From Parietichytrium sp. I65-24A (taxonomy: Eukaryota > Sar > Bigyra > Thraustochytrida > Thraustochytriidae): a stretch of DNA of 64,000 bases. Each line of letters starts with the position of its first letter. Position 1 is the stretch's first letter. Position numbers and translations under genes: made by a program. The notes below the pieces were generated by a model. The model was not told where the DNA came from and did no database searches. It worked only from the letters and a program-made list of their open reading frames with translations. Location: assembly GCA_012862575.1 (NCBI GenBank), contig BLSF01000031.1:62001-126000 (forward strand). Reading direction: 5' to 3'. Shown here one piece after another: positions 34,332-44,023 of this stretch.

Positions 34332-37300
34332 ATGATGAAGAGCGATGGTCTGCGGGAGGTGGAGTTCATTCTAGAGGCAGGCAAGCGCAAGTTCCTGGAA
34401 GCCAGCGATGTGTTGTCTATTTTGGAAGCCGGCGCGAAAGGCTTCGTGAAGCCTCTCAGCAAGGTACAGCAACAGCCAGCCAGCGGAGCGATGTTCCTGT
34501 ACGACAAAAAGGAGGTGGACGGATTTCGGCTGGATGGCCATCACTGGGTAAAGAAGAAGGGCACGCATGTTGCGATCCGCGAGGATCATGTGCGACTGAA
34601 GGTGAATGGAGAGGTGCGCATATACGCATGTCACGCTCATTCAGAGCTCAATAAAACATTTCATCGGAGATTGTACTGGGATCTCGTGAACAAGGCGAAC
34701 TCACTTGTTCTCGTACACTACCTGGACACTGCAATGGGGCCAAATGTGTCGCACCATCGTTGCGACTGCTTGCAATGCAATCTGATCCAAATCAAGGAGC
34801 GCACGCGCAATCCAGCTTCGAGCGTGTACATATCTAGTGTGCCCCCAAATCTCCCACTCAGTACATCGGTCAGCACCAAAATCCCTACCTTGGACCTTCA
34901 AGACAAGGGCTGCAGCAGTGAGTTTTCGGAAAACATCGACGTGTACGGATCCGGTGACAACAACCACACTATGGTTCGCAAGATAGACCATAAGCTTCTT
35001 GAGGTGGAGGACTTTGTGCCAGAGAGGGTGAGCTCCAAAGGCGGCACCAAAGTAATGTTCACTACGGTCCGTTCTGGGTTGTCGTCGATGCCTGCTGGGC
35101 TCATAGATACAACGCTGCCAGTCACCGTTCAGTTTGGCAAGATGCAGCCCGTCCCAGGAACCATCTCTACTTGTGGCGTCGTGCGATGTCAGGCTCCTGC
35201 GCAGCCAAGCGGAACAACAGCTCTCGTTACAATCACGATTGGTGGTGTACGGTGTCCGCCACGCAACGGGGTGAACCTCAAGGTGAACTACTATTCTGAA
35301 GAGCCTTCCGTTGCTATAACGCCTTCATACAAGGCATCGTTAAGGAGTCAGTCCACGACCTCGTACGGTACTGCGCCTTACACTTACCGAGATGGGGATA
35401 TTACTGCTACGGAGCCCATGTTGTATCCTTCTCGGGAGGATCCAGCGTTGACAAGTTCGCCTACACCTTTATCATATAATCATGGCGATTCGCACGGACA
35501 GCAAATTCCTGCGCCACACAACCCTTCCCATCCCGAGAATTCAGAGCACTCAATGCCATCCTCGCAGTCTCACCCTTTCCGCCATGATGAGTTGAGCTTC
35601 CCTTTGCCGCATGCAACTTCCTCCAACTCTTCCCCCCAGTTTCAAGCAATGTCTCCGTTCTCGCAGCCACAACCTGCGCCATACTTCCGACGCGAGTCTT
35701 CAAACGATTCTTCGTACTCCACAGGCGGGTCAGGTCAGCATCATCAGCGACAGCATCATCACCAACACCAACACCAACACCACCAACAGCAGCAACATCA
35801 TCATCACCACGCTCCGCACCATTCAATGCACCAGAAGCCTTACGGGTATCCCGGCGGCGAGCTGCTCCACAACCAGCCTAATCACTCGTCTTCGAGACCG
35901 ACAACCCCGGCATCTGCGCAACTGAAGCGCGAAAATGGCTACCCTGTCCACGACGTTTCGGGATCCACATCCAACGCCAGCTCGCGCCCGAGCAGTGCCG
36001 CTTCGTCATCGGCGCCCCATGCGAGGATGTTGCTGAAGCGGAAATGGAACCGGTTCGGGCAGCATGGTGGGCCAAACGAAATGGCAATTGACGAAGCCGA
36101 CGTTGACACGCTGACCGAGGAGGAGCTCACCGAGCTTAGTGACAATCTTCTCGAGCGCGTGGTAAGGGTTGTCGTGGAGATTACGAAAGATGAGGCCGAT
36201 CTCGTTGGGGAAATTGACGCACTGGACGAATCGGGATTCAACCTGCTGCATTACACGGTTGCTTTCAATCACGAAAAGCTGGTGTCGCATTTGCTGGACC
36301 AAGGTGCTGACCCGAACAAGCGCACTTCGACAGGAGATGCGCCCCTGCACCTTGCCGCAGAGACAGGCGATTTCGAGATTGTAAAGCTTTTGGTAGGCGC
36401 AGGCGCAGACATCACAGCTTTAGATTTAGACGGAGTCAGTTGTGCTCAGCTTGCCAAAAACTACCAATATGATGATCTTGCCTCATGGCTCTCCGAGAAG
36501 GCGGGACCGGTACACGCGAATTCAACTTCTACTATGATGTCGAACTCGACGCAAAACACCAACCATCATAGCTACTCTGCGACTTCTTCGATGTCGTCTC
36601 CAACCTCCTCCGTGGGCTCGTGTCATCGATGGACAGAGCTAGGGAGCGGCAAAGCTTCCGATTTTGACGTTCTGCATGGGTTGGACGATCTTGATGGACT
36701 GGCGGGTAGCCCAGGTCTGTCTCCGCTACCGATGGACACAGACATCCTCGAGAGCGCGAGCGATGGGCACCAAAAGGACGAAACTTCCTCCTGGCACCCA
36801 TCTATTCAAGACTCCCCAGCAAAGGAGAGTCGTGAAGATAAGCAGAATAAAATGTTGCGAAAGGCTCTTGCGTCGATGAGCCTGAAGGACCGTTGCGCGC
36901 TTTCCCTCGGGATGTCGTCGTCAGGGTCGACGTTGGAGGAGATGCAACTGCTGCCCAGTGACCGGCGAGATTCGATCTTGTCTATGGACGATGCTCGCTC
37001 AGATAAGAGTGGGGTGAAGATGATTGTATCTGAAAACGAATCTGCTTTGCAGCCTGTAATCTCAGCTATGCACGACGAAGAGCGGTCAGAGCTCGAGGCA
37101 GAGGCGCGTGTTATACAGAGTAATTTTCGGAAATGGATGCTTCGCCGAAATGTGCTCGCAGCACGCAAGGTCCAGACGGAAACGAAAGGGTTTCTCGCCA
37201 ACAAGGAGGTCGTGGAGTCTAAGGTTACTAAGGTGCAAGCTGTGGGCAAAGGATTTCTTGCTCGCAGAGAATATAAACAAGTGCGTCAGGATGTAATACA

Positions 37301-37454
37301 TATGCAAGCCGCCACGCGTGGTTTATTGGCTCGCAAGCACTTTTATTCATGGCGAAGGCAACTTAGTGCCGCTTTGGTAATCCAGCGTTCTGTTCGAGCG
37401 CACCAAATGCGGCTCAAGGGTCCGGTGCCAACAATGCCCTCTTCCCTGCCTTGA
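34332..37454 (+). CDS. CAMTA: Calmodulin-binding transcription activator (CAMTA)
   Basis: Transcription factor of 1,040 aa, one exon, starting at the first of two adjacent ATGs. The complete family order is visible. A CG-1 DNA-binding domain occupies about 8-132 (SGAMFLYDKKEVDGFRLDGH, WVKKKG, HYLD). A TIG/IPT domain lies at about 227-322 (FVPERVSSKGGTKVMFT). A His/Gln/Ser/Pro-rich disordered region follows, with a run of H and Q near 475-500. Ankyrin repeats lie at about 630-725 (GFNLLHYTV, GDAPLHLAAETGDFEIVKLL), and at least three IQ motifs at about 920-1030 (VIQSNFRKWMLRR, VQAVGKGFLARREY, MQAATRGLLARKHF). CAMTAs act in the nucleus, bind CGCG/CGTG elements and respond to Ca2+/calmodulin. An (A)CGCGT/(A)CGTGT array lies upstream of the transporter at 40383. 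Confidence 0.95.
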   Translation: MMKSDGLREVEFILEAGKRKFLEASDVLSILEAGAKGFVKPLSKVQQQPASGAMFLYDKKEVDGFRLDGHHWVKKKGTHVAIREDHVRLKVNGEVRIYACHAHSELNKTFHRRLYWDLVNKANSLVLVHYLDTAMGPNVSHHRCDCLQCNLIQIKERTRNPASSVYISSVPPNLPLSTSVSTKIPTLDLQDKGCSSEFSENIDVYGSGDNNHTMVRKIDHKLLEVEDFVPERVSSKGGTKVMFTTVRSGLSSMPAGLIDTTLPVTVQFGKMQPVPGTISTCGVVRCQAPAQPSGTTALVTITIGGVRCPPRNGVNLKVNYYSEEPSVAITPSYKASLRSQSTTSYGTAPYTYRDGDITATEPMLYPSREDPALTSSPTPLSYNHGDSHGQQIPAPHNPSHPENSEHSMPSSQSHPFRHDELSFPLPHATSSNSSPQFQAMSPFSQPQPAPYFRRESSNDSSYSTGGSGQHHQRQHHHQHQHQHHQQQQHHHHHAPHHSMHQKPYGYPGGELLHNQPNHSSSRPTTPASAQLKRENGYPVHDVSGSTSNASSRPSSAASSSAPHARMLLKRKWNRFGQHGGPNEMAIDEADVDTLTEEELTELSDNLLERVVRVVVEITKDEADLVGEIDALDESGFNLLHYTVAFNHEKLVSHLLDQGADPNKRTSTGDAPLHLAAETGDFEIVKLLVGAGADITALDLDGVSCAQLAKNYQYDDLASWLSEKAGPVHANSTSTMMSNSTQNTNHHSYSATSSMSSPTSSVGSCHRWTELGSGKASDFDVLHGLDDLDGLAGSPGLSPLPMDTDILESASDGHQKDETSSWHPSIQDSPAKESREDKQNKMLRKALASMSLKDRCALSLGMSSSGSTLEEMQLLPSDRRDSILSMDDARSDKSGVKMIVSENESALQPVISAMHDEERSELEAEARVIQSNFRKWMLRRNVLAARKVQTETKGFLANKEVVESKVTKVQAVGKGFLARREYKQVRQDVIHMQAATRGLLARKHFYSWRRQLSAALVIQRSVRAHQMRLKGPVPTMPSSLP

Positions 37455-37862
37455 AAGGAGTGCTTTATATTGATACTATTGCGAATACCAACCATAAAGA
37501 ACATAATTGATACGTTTTTCTCACTAGTAGGTGTGATTCGATGTGGATGCGCTTGCCCTTGTGACGGTACCAAGTACAAGATTACTTCACGAAGTCTGGG
37601 CTATAAAGAGGGAGGAACGGCAGGTAGAAAAGGAAGAACGTTATTCATATTTCAAGCATTCATTCAATCAGTCAGTCAGTCAACACATCTTATGGGAAGG
37701 CACTCTCGCGCCTTTTCCCCCCTTCCTTCCTTCCTTCCTTTGATGATTTGCATCAAATGTGTCGTACACGCATCGAAAGGGCACCACTCAGAGAAGTGAG
37801 GCAACATAGCACCTTTAGGAAAGTAATCCAGTAGTAGCCTTCTCATGTTTTCTTCTGGCAAT
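37455..37862. other. Intergenic between convergent CAMTA and DOHH
   Basis: About 400 bases joining two 3' ends. Contains CAGT repeats near 37668-37682 and a TTCC tract at about 37723-37740. No gene seen. Confidence 0.45.
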
Positions 37863-38873
37863 TTACGAAGAGGCTGCCTCTTCTTGTGCCTGCTCCGCGA
37901 ACTCTGTCCAGTAGTCGATGCTGTCAAGCGCAGTAGCGCAACTCTCATGCACGAGAGGTTCAGGGTCAGAGAGGTACGTCTTCAAAAGAGCAATACACTC
38001 CTCGGTACCAATGGCCCCGAGGGCTTCCGCAGCCTCGTGACGGACCATGCCGTGTTCAGATTTGTCAACCAAACGCTCGGTGAGAGCTTCAATAGAAGCG
38101 GGATGCTCCATCTGTCCCAGGACGTAGGCTACTTCGTGACGAAACAAGGCGCTCGAGTCTGTCAGGCCCTTGGTCAAGCCAATGACGGCGGCTTCACCAC
38201 CCTTGTTTCGGAGCCCGAACATTGCGCGGTATCGGTGAAAGAGGTCAAGATCCGTGTTGAGAAGCTCACTCACCAGCGTTTCGATATCCATTGTCTCCAC
38301 GCTAGCAGCAGCTGCTGCTGCAGCGGCTTGTAGGACGTTATCCGGCAATGGGGCTGGGTCAACAGAGTGGAAGAGCTCGTCGCTGCCTCCTATGACACCG
38401 GTGCCTTCAGTTTCCACCTTCTTCTCAGCAAGCCACTTGAGTCGCTTGACAGCAATTCTGCAGGTCTCGGCCACCTCTGGCATCTCGTCCTCGCAATACT
38501 CTTCCAACAGAGGCAAACTGTCCAAGTCACCGATCGCACCGAGGCCTTCGGCGGACTCGTGCCGAACGACTGCACAGTCTTCCTTGTCCTGCAGGATGGC
38601 TTGCAGAGTTGGCACAGCGCTTTCCAACTGCATCTGACCAAGCACGAAAGCGAGCTCGTGACGAAGCAGTGAGCTGTCCCCTTTCACTTTAAGAGCGCGG
38701 CAAAGCTCCTCCACAGCAGGCTCTCCGCCCAAGGTGCGTAAGAAGAAAACGCAGCGCATACGCGTTCCAATCTTTTGCGCGGTGTCCCTCAAAACCTCGC
38801 CGAGTTCGGCGTGCTTCATGTCCTCCAAACGCTTGTCATTCTCCACCTCGGCCGCATTCTCTGCTTCCACCAT
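37863..38873 (-). CDS. DOHH: Deoxyhypusine hydroxylase (eIF5A hypusination)
   Basis: Hydroxylates deoxyhypusine on eIF5A, the second step of hypusine synthesis, using a di-iron centre in a HEAT-repeat scaffold in the cytosol. The 336-aa protein has eight HEAT-like repeats in two halves. All four iron-binding His-Glu pairs are present: RHE at 72-73, 105-106, 246-247 and 279-280. The 33-residue spacing within each half is that of the human enzyme, while the linker between halves is about 20 residues longer, Ala-rich near its middle. The frame extends upstream only through GTG, in a TTTC/GAAA repeat, so the ATG at 38873 is the start. Its 3' end faces CAMTA. Confidence 0.96.
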   Translation of the reverse strand: MVEAENAAEVENDKRLEDMKHAELGEVLRDTAQKIGTRMRCVFFLRTLGGEPAVEELCRALKVKGDSSLLRHELAFVLGQMQLESAVPTLQAILQDKEDCAVVRHESAEGLGAIGDLDSLPLLEEYCEDEMPEVAETCRIAVKRLKWLAEKKVETEGTGVIGGSDELFHSVDPAPLPDNVLQAAAAAAAASVETMDIETLVSELLNTDLDLFHRYRAMFGLRNKGGEAAVIGLTKGLTDSSALFRHEVAYVLGQMEHPASIEALTERLVDKSEHGMVRHEAAEALGAIGTEECIALLKTYLSDPEPLVHESCATALDSIDYWTEFAEQAQEEAASS

Positions 38874-40382
38874 CTTGCTTTCTTTCTTTCTTTCTTTCGC
38901 AAGCACGCCAAAGACGCCCTCCGACGCAACGCTGGGCTATCCCCGATGCAAACCCACAACGCATGCATGCATGCACACAAGAGAATGAATGATTCATCGT
39001 TCGCATCCAACCATTCAACCATTCAATCAATCAATCAATGCATATCAATACATGCGTTCGATGCGCAACACCCATTGCACCAATCAGAACGCGCCAATTC
39101 GACCAAGTCGCCCCATCATCCCCACATGATCCCAATCAAACATGAAACATCAAAAACACATACACACATACAGAACACCATCTCGTCAGACGCCAGCGCC
39201 ATTTTCCCCAAAAACAGTCCCAATCCCCGCGTACCCCCCTTTCCTTCCCTCCCCACACCTACGCAGTCTCATACAAAAAACAAATTTCCTTTGTCCTCTC
39301 CCCTGCTCCCCCAACACAACACAACAACAACAAAGACACACCTCGTCCCCGCTCCTAAACTAAACTCACGACTGAGGAACGCTATTCGCACACCGGTGTG
39401 CACTTCTGTGGCGCGTATGTCTCTCGCACTTTACCGTGCAGTTGGTGTGGGGTACGCTTTTGACCTGAGAGTGAGAAAGTGAGAAAGTGAGAGAGAGAGA
39501 GAGAGAGAAGGCACGAGCCAATGGCCAATGATGGCCAATGGCCAAAAGGCAGTCGGCGGAAAAGAGTGAGGGAGGAACGAGGAACTGCTCCCCGGGTCTG
39601 GGAGAATGGAAGTGTGTTCGCGATCAGCTCTTTGTTCTCCAGCATGAGCTGTTACCGGTACCGATGATGTTCTCAGTAGCCACATGATGAGTGCTTGAGA
39701 GCTATGTTTTTTTAGAAGGGAGCTCTGCGTGCAACCACCTCTTAACGTCAATCATAGTTTACCGTAGAAGAAAGTGCGAAGCAATTGTCCGGTTGATCAA
39801 AGCCAAATCATTCTACCGGCGAGTTGATTGAGCTTCATATTTTTACACTGCAATGTCTGCAATGCGTGCCGTGAAATGATTAAAAGAAATTGTAAAAGGT
39901 GAGCTTCTTCTCTTCTCTCTCTTCTTCCAACTTTCAAAACATCTGGATTCTGAATTCTGAATATTCTGAACTGTGACCCAAAACAAACACAAAATCAACC
40001 ACTTCCCACCACTCCCACAACCAATCCCACAAAACAGCGAGCCACGCCTACAGAAACGCATAGGAAGCCGCTAAGACCCCGCCGCCAATTAGCTCATTTC
40101 TATCGAGTGCCTCGGGAAAATTGGCCTTTGACTCGAGACTAGGCGATACTAGGCGATCGACATACGTGTGGCATACGCGTGGCATACGCGTGGCATACGT
40201 GCGTCGGTGAAGTAGGAAGATTTGGCGGCGGTGAATCTCGTACTGCGTGCTTAGGGGGAGAGATCGCGTTGGAAAGTGGCGGTAAGCGTGGTAGAGAGGT
40301 CAAATTTGGTGCGTCGGGGGTGAGTTGAGCGATAAATTGGGTTTGCTAGCTGCGTGTTGGAGTCTGGTTTTGCCGCGAGAAA
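38874..40382. other. Intergenic between divergent DOHH and transporter
   Basis: Holds two promoters. A (TTTC)n tract abuts the DOHH start (about 38877-38898), ATGC/CAAT repeats lie at 38960-39045, and a GAGA tract at about 39488-39508. Small open frames here have repetitive composition and no family likeness. Confidence 0.45.
40161..40203. promoter_or_regulatory. 11-bp tandem CGTG/CGCG box array upstream of transporter
   Basis: About four copies of an 11-bp unit GGCATACGYGT run head to tail, giving ACGTGT, ACGCGT, ACGCGT and ACGTGC. CGCGT and CGTGT elements are the known targets of CG-1 domains of plant CAMTAs. The array ends 180 bases before the transporter ATG. CAMTA regulation is inference. 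Confidence 0.4.
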
Positions 40383-41471
40383 ATGGCGCAGGACCAGCCG
40401 GTGCAGCGCCGCTCGGCAGAGCTATTGGTGGGATCGATTGCTGCGGTCTTTGGCGGAGCTGGGCTGGCGTGCCAAGCGAGCATGAACTCGGCCTTGTCCG
40501 TTCCGCTGAATAGCGCATTTGCATCGACTTGTTTCAGCTTTTATGGCGGCATAACTTGCCTGGCGATAGCCTCCATGTTTTCCTTGGGTATGCAAAAGAA
40601 AGTTCCAAATGGAAATCCGATCAAGTGGTGGATGTACGTGGTCCCTGGAATGTTAGGCTCCGTTTTTGTGTCGATGGGAACCTTTCTCGGGCCTCAAATC
40701 GGGTTTAGCTTGTATTTTGTTTGTGTTATTACCGGCCAGCTCCTTCTCGGTCTATACATTGACCACGTTGGCCTGCTGGATATCCCTCGCAGTGGGCTCA
40801 CCAAGTCGAAGGTTGGAGCATTGCTCGTGGTGATTGGTGGCTCCATCTTGTCTGTGGTCGACAAACTATCTTTTGACCTGTCGGCCGGGAAGATCATATT
40901 GTACATGATTCTAAGCGTGATTGCGGGGGGCTGTGTTTCCTGCCAGGTCCCAATCACCGCATCCTTTACCGTTCGCATCGGCACATATCCGCACCGCACT
41001 GCTCTCTTGGCCTTTAGTGTGGGGGGGATGATTGTCTCCGTAATTTGGGGAATCGCAACAGCTGTGAATGAGGATATCCGGAACCTGCATTTTCGCGACT
41101 CGGAATGGTGGATGTACATTGGTGGACCGCTTGGCGCGTTTTACGTTTTCCTGTCTGTGATGCTTGGTAGGGTCCTTGGTATCGCTCTCTTCTTCATTTC
41201 TGTGGTAGCGGGACAGCTCACAATGTCTTTGCTGATCGACTCTCTAGGGCTTTTCAATTCCATGGTTATATCAATCACTGTCAAGCGGTTGGTTGGCGTT
41301 GTTCTCGTTTTCTTTGGAGCAGTCTTGTTCCGAGCAGAGGGGTTTCTCAAACAGATGAGAGCCAAAAACAGTACTCCCCCCGAGGCACACAGCGCAAAAG
41401 CAGGGGCTGACCTACGAACGCAGATCTCGTTCGACTCCCACTCGGACAGTCAAAACCTGAGAAAAGTATGA
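40383..41471 (+). CDS. Two-domain YdcZ-type (DMT superfamily) membrane transporter
   Basis: Integral membrane protein of 362 aa with about ten hydrophobic segments in two homologous halves of roughly 150 residues. Each half begins with a Gly-rich helix and carries YdcZ-like motifs: ACQASMNSAL in the first, W(W)MYxxGxLGxxYV-like stretches in both, and a GQLxxxLxIDxxGL motif in each (GQLLLGLYIDHVGLL and GQLTMSLLIDSLGLF). The YdcZ/DUF606 family is mainly bacterial, with about five-helix proteins of about 150 aa; tandem fusions are known. The substrate is unknown; other drug/metabolite transporters move small metabolites. The C-tail (about 330-362) is polar. A eukaryotic copy may reflect ancient transfer from bacteria. 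The start ATG follows directly on a purine-rich leader. Confidence 0.8.
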   Translation: MAQDQPVQRRSAELLVGSIAAVFGGAGLACQASMNSALSVPLNSAFASTCFSFYGGITCLAIASMFSLGMQKKVPNGNPIKWWMYVVPGMLGSVFVSMGTFLGPQIGFSLYFVCVITGQLLLGLYIDHVGLLDIPRSGLTKSKVGALLVVIGGSILSVVDKLSFDLSAGKIILYMILSVIAGGCVSCQVPITASFTVRIGTYPHRTALLAFSVGGMIVSVIWGIATAVNEDIRNLHFRDSEWWMYIGGPLGAFYVFLSVMLGRVLGIALFFISVVAGQLTMSLLIDSLGLFNSMVISITVKRLVGVVLVFFGAVLFRAEGFLKQMRAKNSTPPEAHSAKAGADLRTQISFDSHSDSQNLRKV

Positions 41472-42659
41472 CCTTGTAACTGCGTTTTGTTCGGCATCAT
41501 GTTGACGTCTATTTATTGCTGTCTAAACAAAATCAGCGCCATTTCTGTTTCCCCTCTTCCTTTCCTTTTTTTTGTATACCTCTTGGTGAATTGAGCTTGG
41601 AGCATCCTTTTGAAGACCAATCTTTGGCTGTTTTATATTCGCAACTGCTGGCCTCTGGAGGTCTGGGAGAGGTTCGCGAAGAGATATAAGAGAACTAACT
41701 GTCGCTCTGTAACGTTTATTGGTGGTCGGGGACGTGCGACCGGAGAACGCCAGTCTCCTTGAAGAACAGCGAATGGAGCTTCTGGTGCTGCATTCTTACC
41801 AGTTTGAGAGACAGAATCTTCCACTTGCAGCCTGCTGGCTAGACGAAGCAAACGCACCACTCTTTCATAGGATGCTGTCCCTCATCAAGCACGTACAATG
41901 ATGTGGACTTGTTCTCGGCAGTGGGTTCATCAAAAATCAACAAGCACTTTGTAACGCTTTTGAAAGCTGGGCTCTCCAAGGCTGCTTGCACATAACCCAA
42001 TATTCCTCCGCATGTGTGGCCCGAATGCTAGCGTGATAAATTTGCGAACCAAAGCGTTACGCTCATTCACGTGACTGCCCGCCATTTAAGTGGAGCCACG
42101 AAGTGCAGCGTAAACAAACCCTATCGGAAGGTTGGCCACGGGGATCTTGAGCTGCATAAACACCTTGCAGACGCGTGATTCTTGTACTTGCATATACTCG
42201 CAACTTCTGTGAATTTATGCATGTCGCAAATGTGCAGAGCATTCATTCCAAGACAATCTCGAGGAGGCAGGTCACTCATGGTCGGTCACACATGGTCACA
42301 TCATGTCACACCCCCGAATGGAGTAATTATCCTATGAGTAAAACATCGGGATCTAACGCGGAAGAGCTCCTTGTTCCTTGTCTGCAAGTGGTGTGCTCGC
42401 GTAGCTCCCGTGTTGCTTGCTACTCACTGTCAGTACCATGGTACCCATCCCCATCTCCGTATCACAGTTTGCATCAGTCAACTCAGTCACATCAGTCAAA
42501 TCAGATCAAATCAGTCTCATCAGTCACATCAGTCTCCTCCCAGTGCGAGAGAGACAAAGAGCGAACTAGCAAAATAGCGAAAGAGCAGGAGGAAGAGTCA
42601 AAAGAAGAAAAGAAGAAAAGAAGAAAAGAAGAAAAGAAGGAAGGCGTCAAGTGGCGACC
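41472..42659. other. Intergenic between transporter and ALAD
   Basis: No gene supported. A CATCAGT-type repeat runs at about 42470-42540 and a GAAAA-type purine tract at about 42604-42640 just before the ALAD start. A frame at 42175-42756 runs through these repeats and into ALAD out of frame. Confidence 0.45.
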
Positions 42660-43765
42660 ATGTCGAACCTACACTCTTCGTTGCACTGGCCCGCCGCAAG
42701 GGAGTGGTCCGAGCCACACCTGCACGCCTCGCAGCTGGTATTCCCGGTGTTCGTGACGCTGGGCAGCGAAGATGTGGAGATCAAAGGGTTCGAGCCGAAC
42801 AAGCAATGGGGCGCCAACCCCGACGGAAGCTTCCCAGGGCTTGTGGCCCACCTGAAGGAGCTGCAGGCGAAAGGGCTGCGGTCGGTAATGCTGTTCGGCG
42901 TGGTCAAGGAGAAGGATGCCACGGGGAAAATGGCGGATGACGAGACCACACCGGTGATCAAGGCAGTCAAGGCGATCAGGAAGCAGGTGCCGGAGCTGAT
43001 GATCCTCTGCGATGTCTGCTTGTGCGAGTACACTGATCATGTAAGTTGCAGAGAGTGCGAGGCGGCGTTTCTACTGTTCGTATTTGTTTCTGGCTTTTTT
43101 GGCTTTTCGCGGCAGTCGATGCTGACGGTTCGGACGCTTGGCGTGGTACGGAATCGCAGGGACATTGCGGCATGCTTCGATGTGTGGACGAGGAGGACGT
43201 CATCTGCAACGAAAGCTCCGTGAAACGTCTAGCTGATGTCTCAGTGGCGTATGCAAAGGCTGGGTGCCACATGGTTTGCCCAAGCGACATGATGGACGGC
43301 CGAATCCGCAAGATCAGAGAGGCCCTCGACGCGAACTCGTTCTCGCATGTTTCGATTATGGCGTACACATCGAAAAAAGCTTCTACAATGTATTCGCCGT
43401 TTCGCGCAGCGGTAGAGTCGACTTTTCAAGGCGATAGGAAACGCTATCAGCAGCCTCTGGGGTCCATGTTGCACGCCAAGCAGGCTCTTGCCAGGGACCA
43501 GGCTGAAGGAGCCTCCGTTGTGCTTGTCAAGCCAGCTCTTTTCTACGGGGATATTATTCGCGAATACGCAAACAACGCCAGTGTGCCGGTCGCCTGTTAC
43601 ATTGTTTCCGGAGAGTACGTTATGCTCAAGGACTACGCAAAACGCGCAGGGGATCTTGACTCGGTGCTCAAGGAATCCCACGTCTCGATGCTTCGAGCTG
43701 GCGCCTCAATTCTGGTGACATACTTTACCCCCGAGCTCCTCGATCTGATTCCAAAGTGGAGATAA
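42660..43765 (+). CDS. ALAD: Porphobilinogen synthase (ALA dehydratase), two exons, zinc type
   Basis: Condenses two 5-aminolevulinates to porphobilinogen in haem synthesis. Exon 1 is 42660-43040, intron 43041-43159 (GTAAGT...CAG, phase 0), exon 2 is 43160-43765; 328 aa. Splicing rejoins LCDVCLCEYTDH with GHCGML, restoring the zinc-site cysteines C120, C122 and C130 (the C-x-C-x7-C pattern of animal/fungal enzymes; plant-type enzymes have Asp there). Schiff-base lysines are K199 (TSKKAS) and K251 (LVKPALFYGD). After K251 the usual KPGMPYLD reads KPALFYGD, a noticeable change next to the active site. No transit peptide is seen, so the enzyme is probably cytosolic. The zinc type suggests a lineage without plastid-derived haem enzymes. 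The 3' end faces the SDR gene 258 bases away. Confidence 0.95.
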
Positions 43766-44023
43766 ACTCTCGCGAGCGAAGAAGCTTTGGCCGGCGTGCC
43801 CTAGTAGAGAGCATGAATGATTTACATTGCTATAGAATATATATCTCAGGCTTTCTTCTCCATCCCCGTCTTTCGCTGATCCCATTTCAAGAAAAAAAGA
43901 AAAGTGTTTGACTGACATTACACAGTTCCATCAAGAAAATAGAAAATATAGGAGATGTAAAGCTAGAAGAATAATGAATGAGGTTTGCCTGCTATTGCGC
44001 GTTGCAGAAACAAGTAGATTAGA

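Noticed and set aside
42175-42756. Open frame of 193 codons upstream of ALAD
   Set aside because: Runs through CATCAGT and GAAAA repeats and enters ALAD out of frame; starts at a non-ATG codon.
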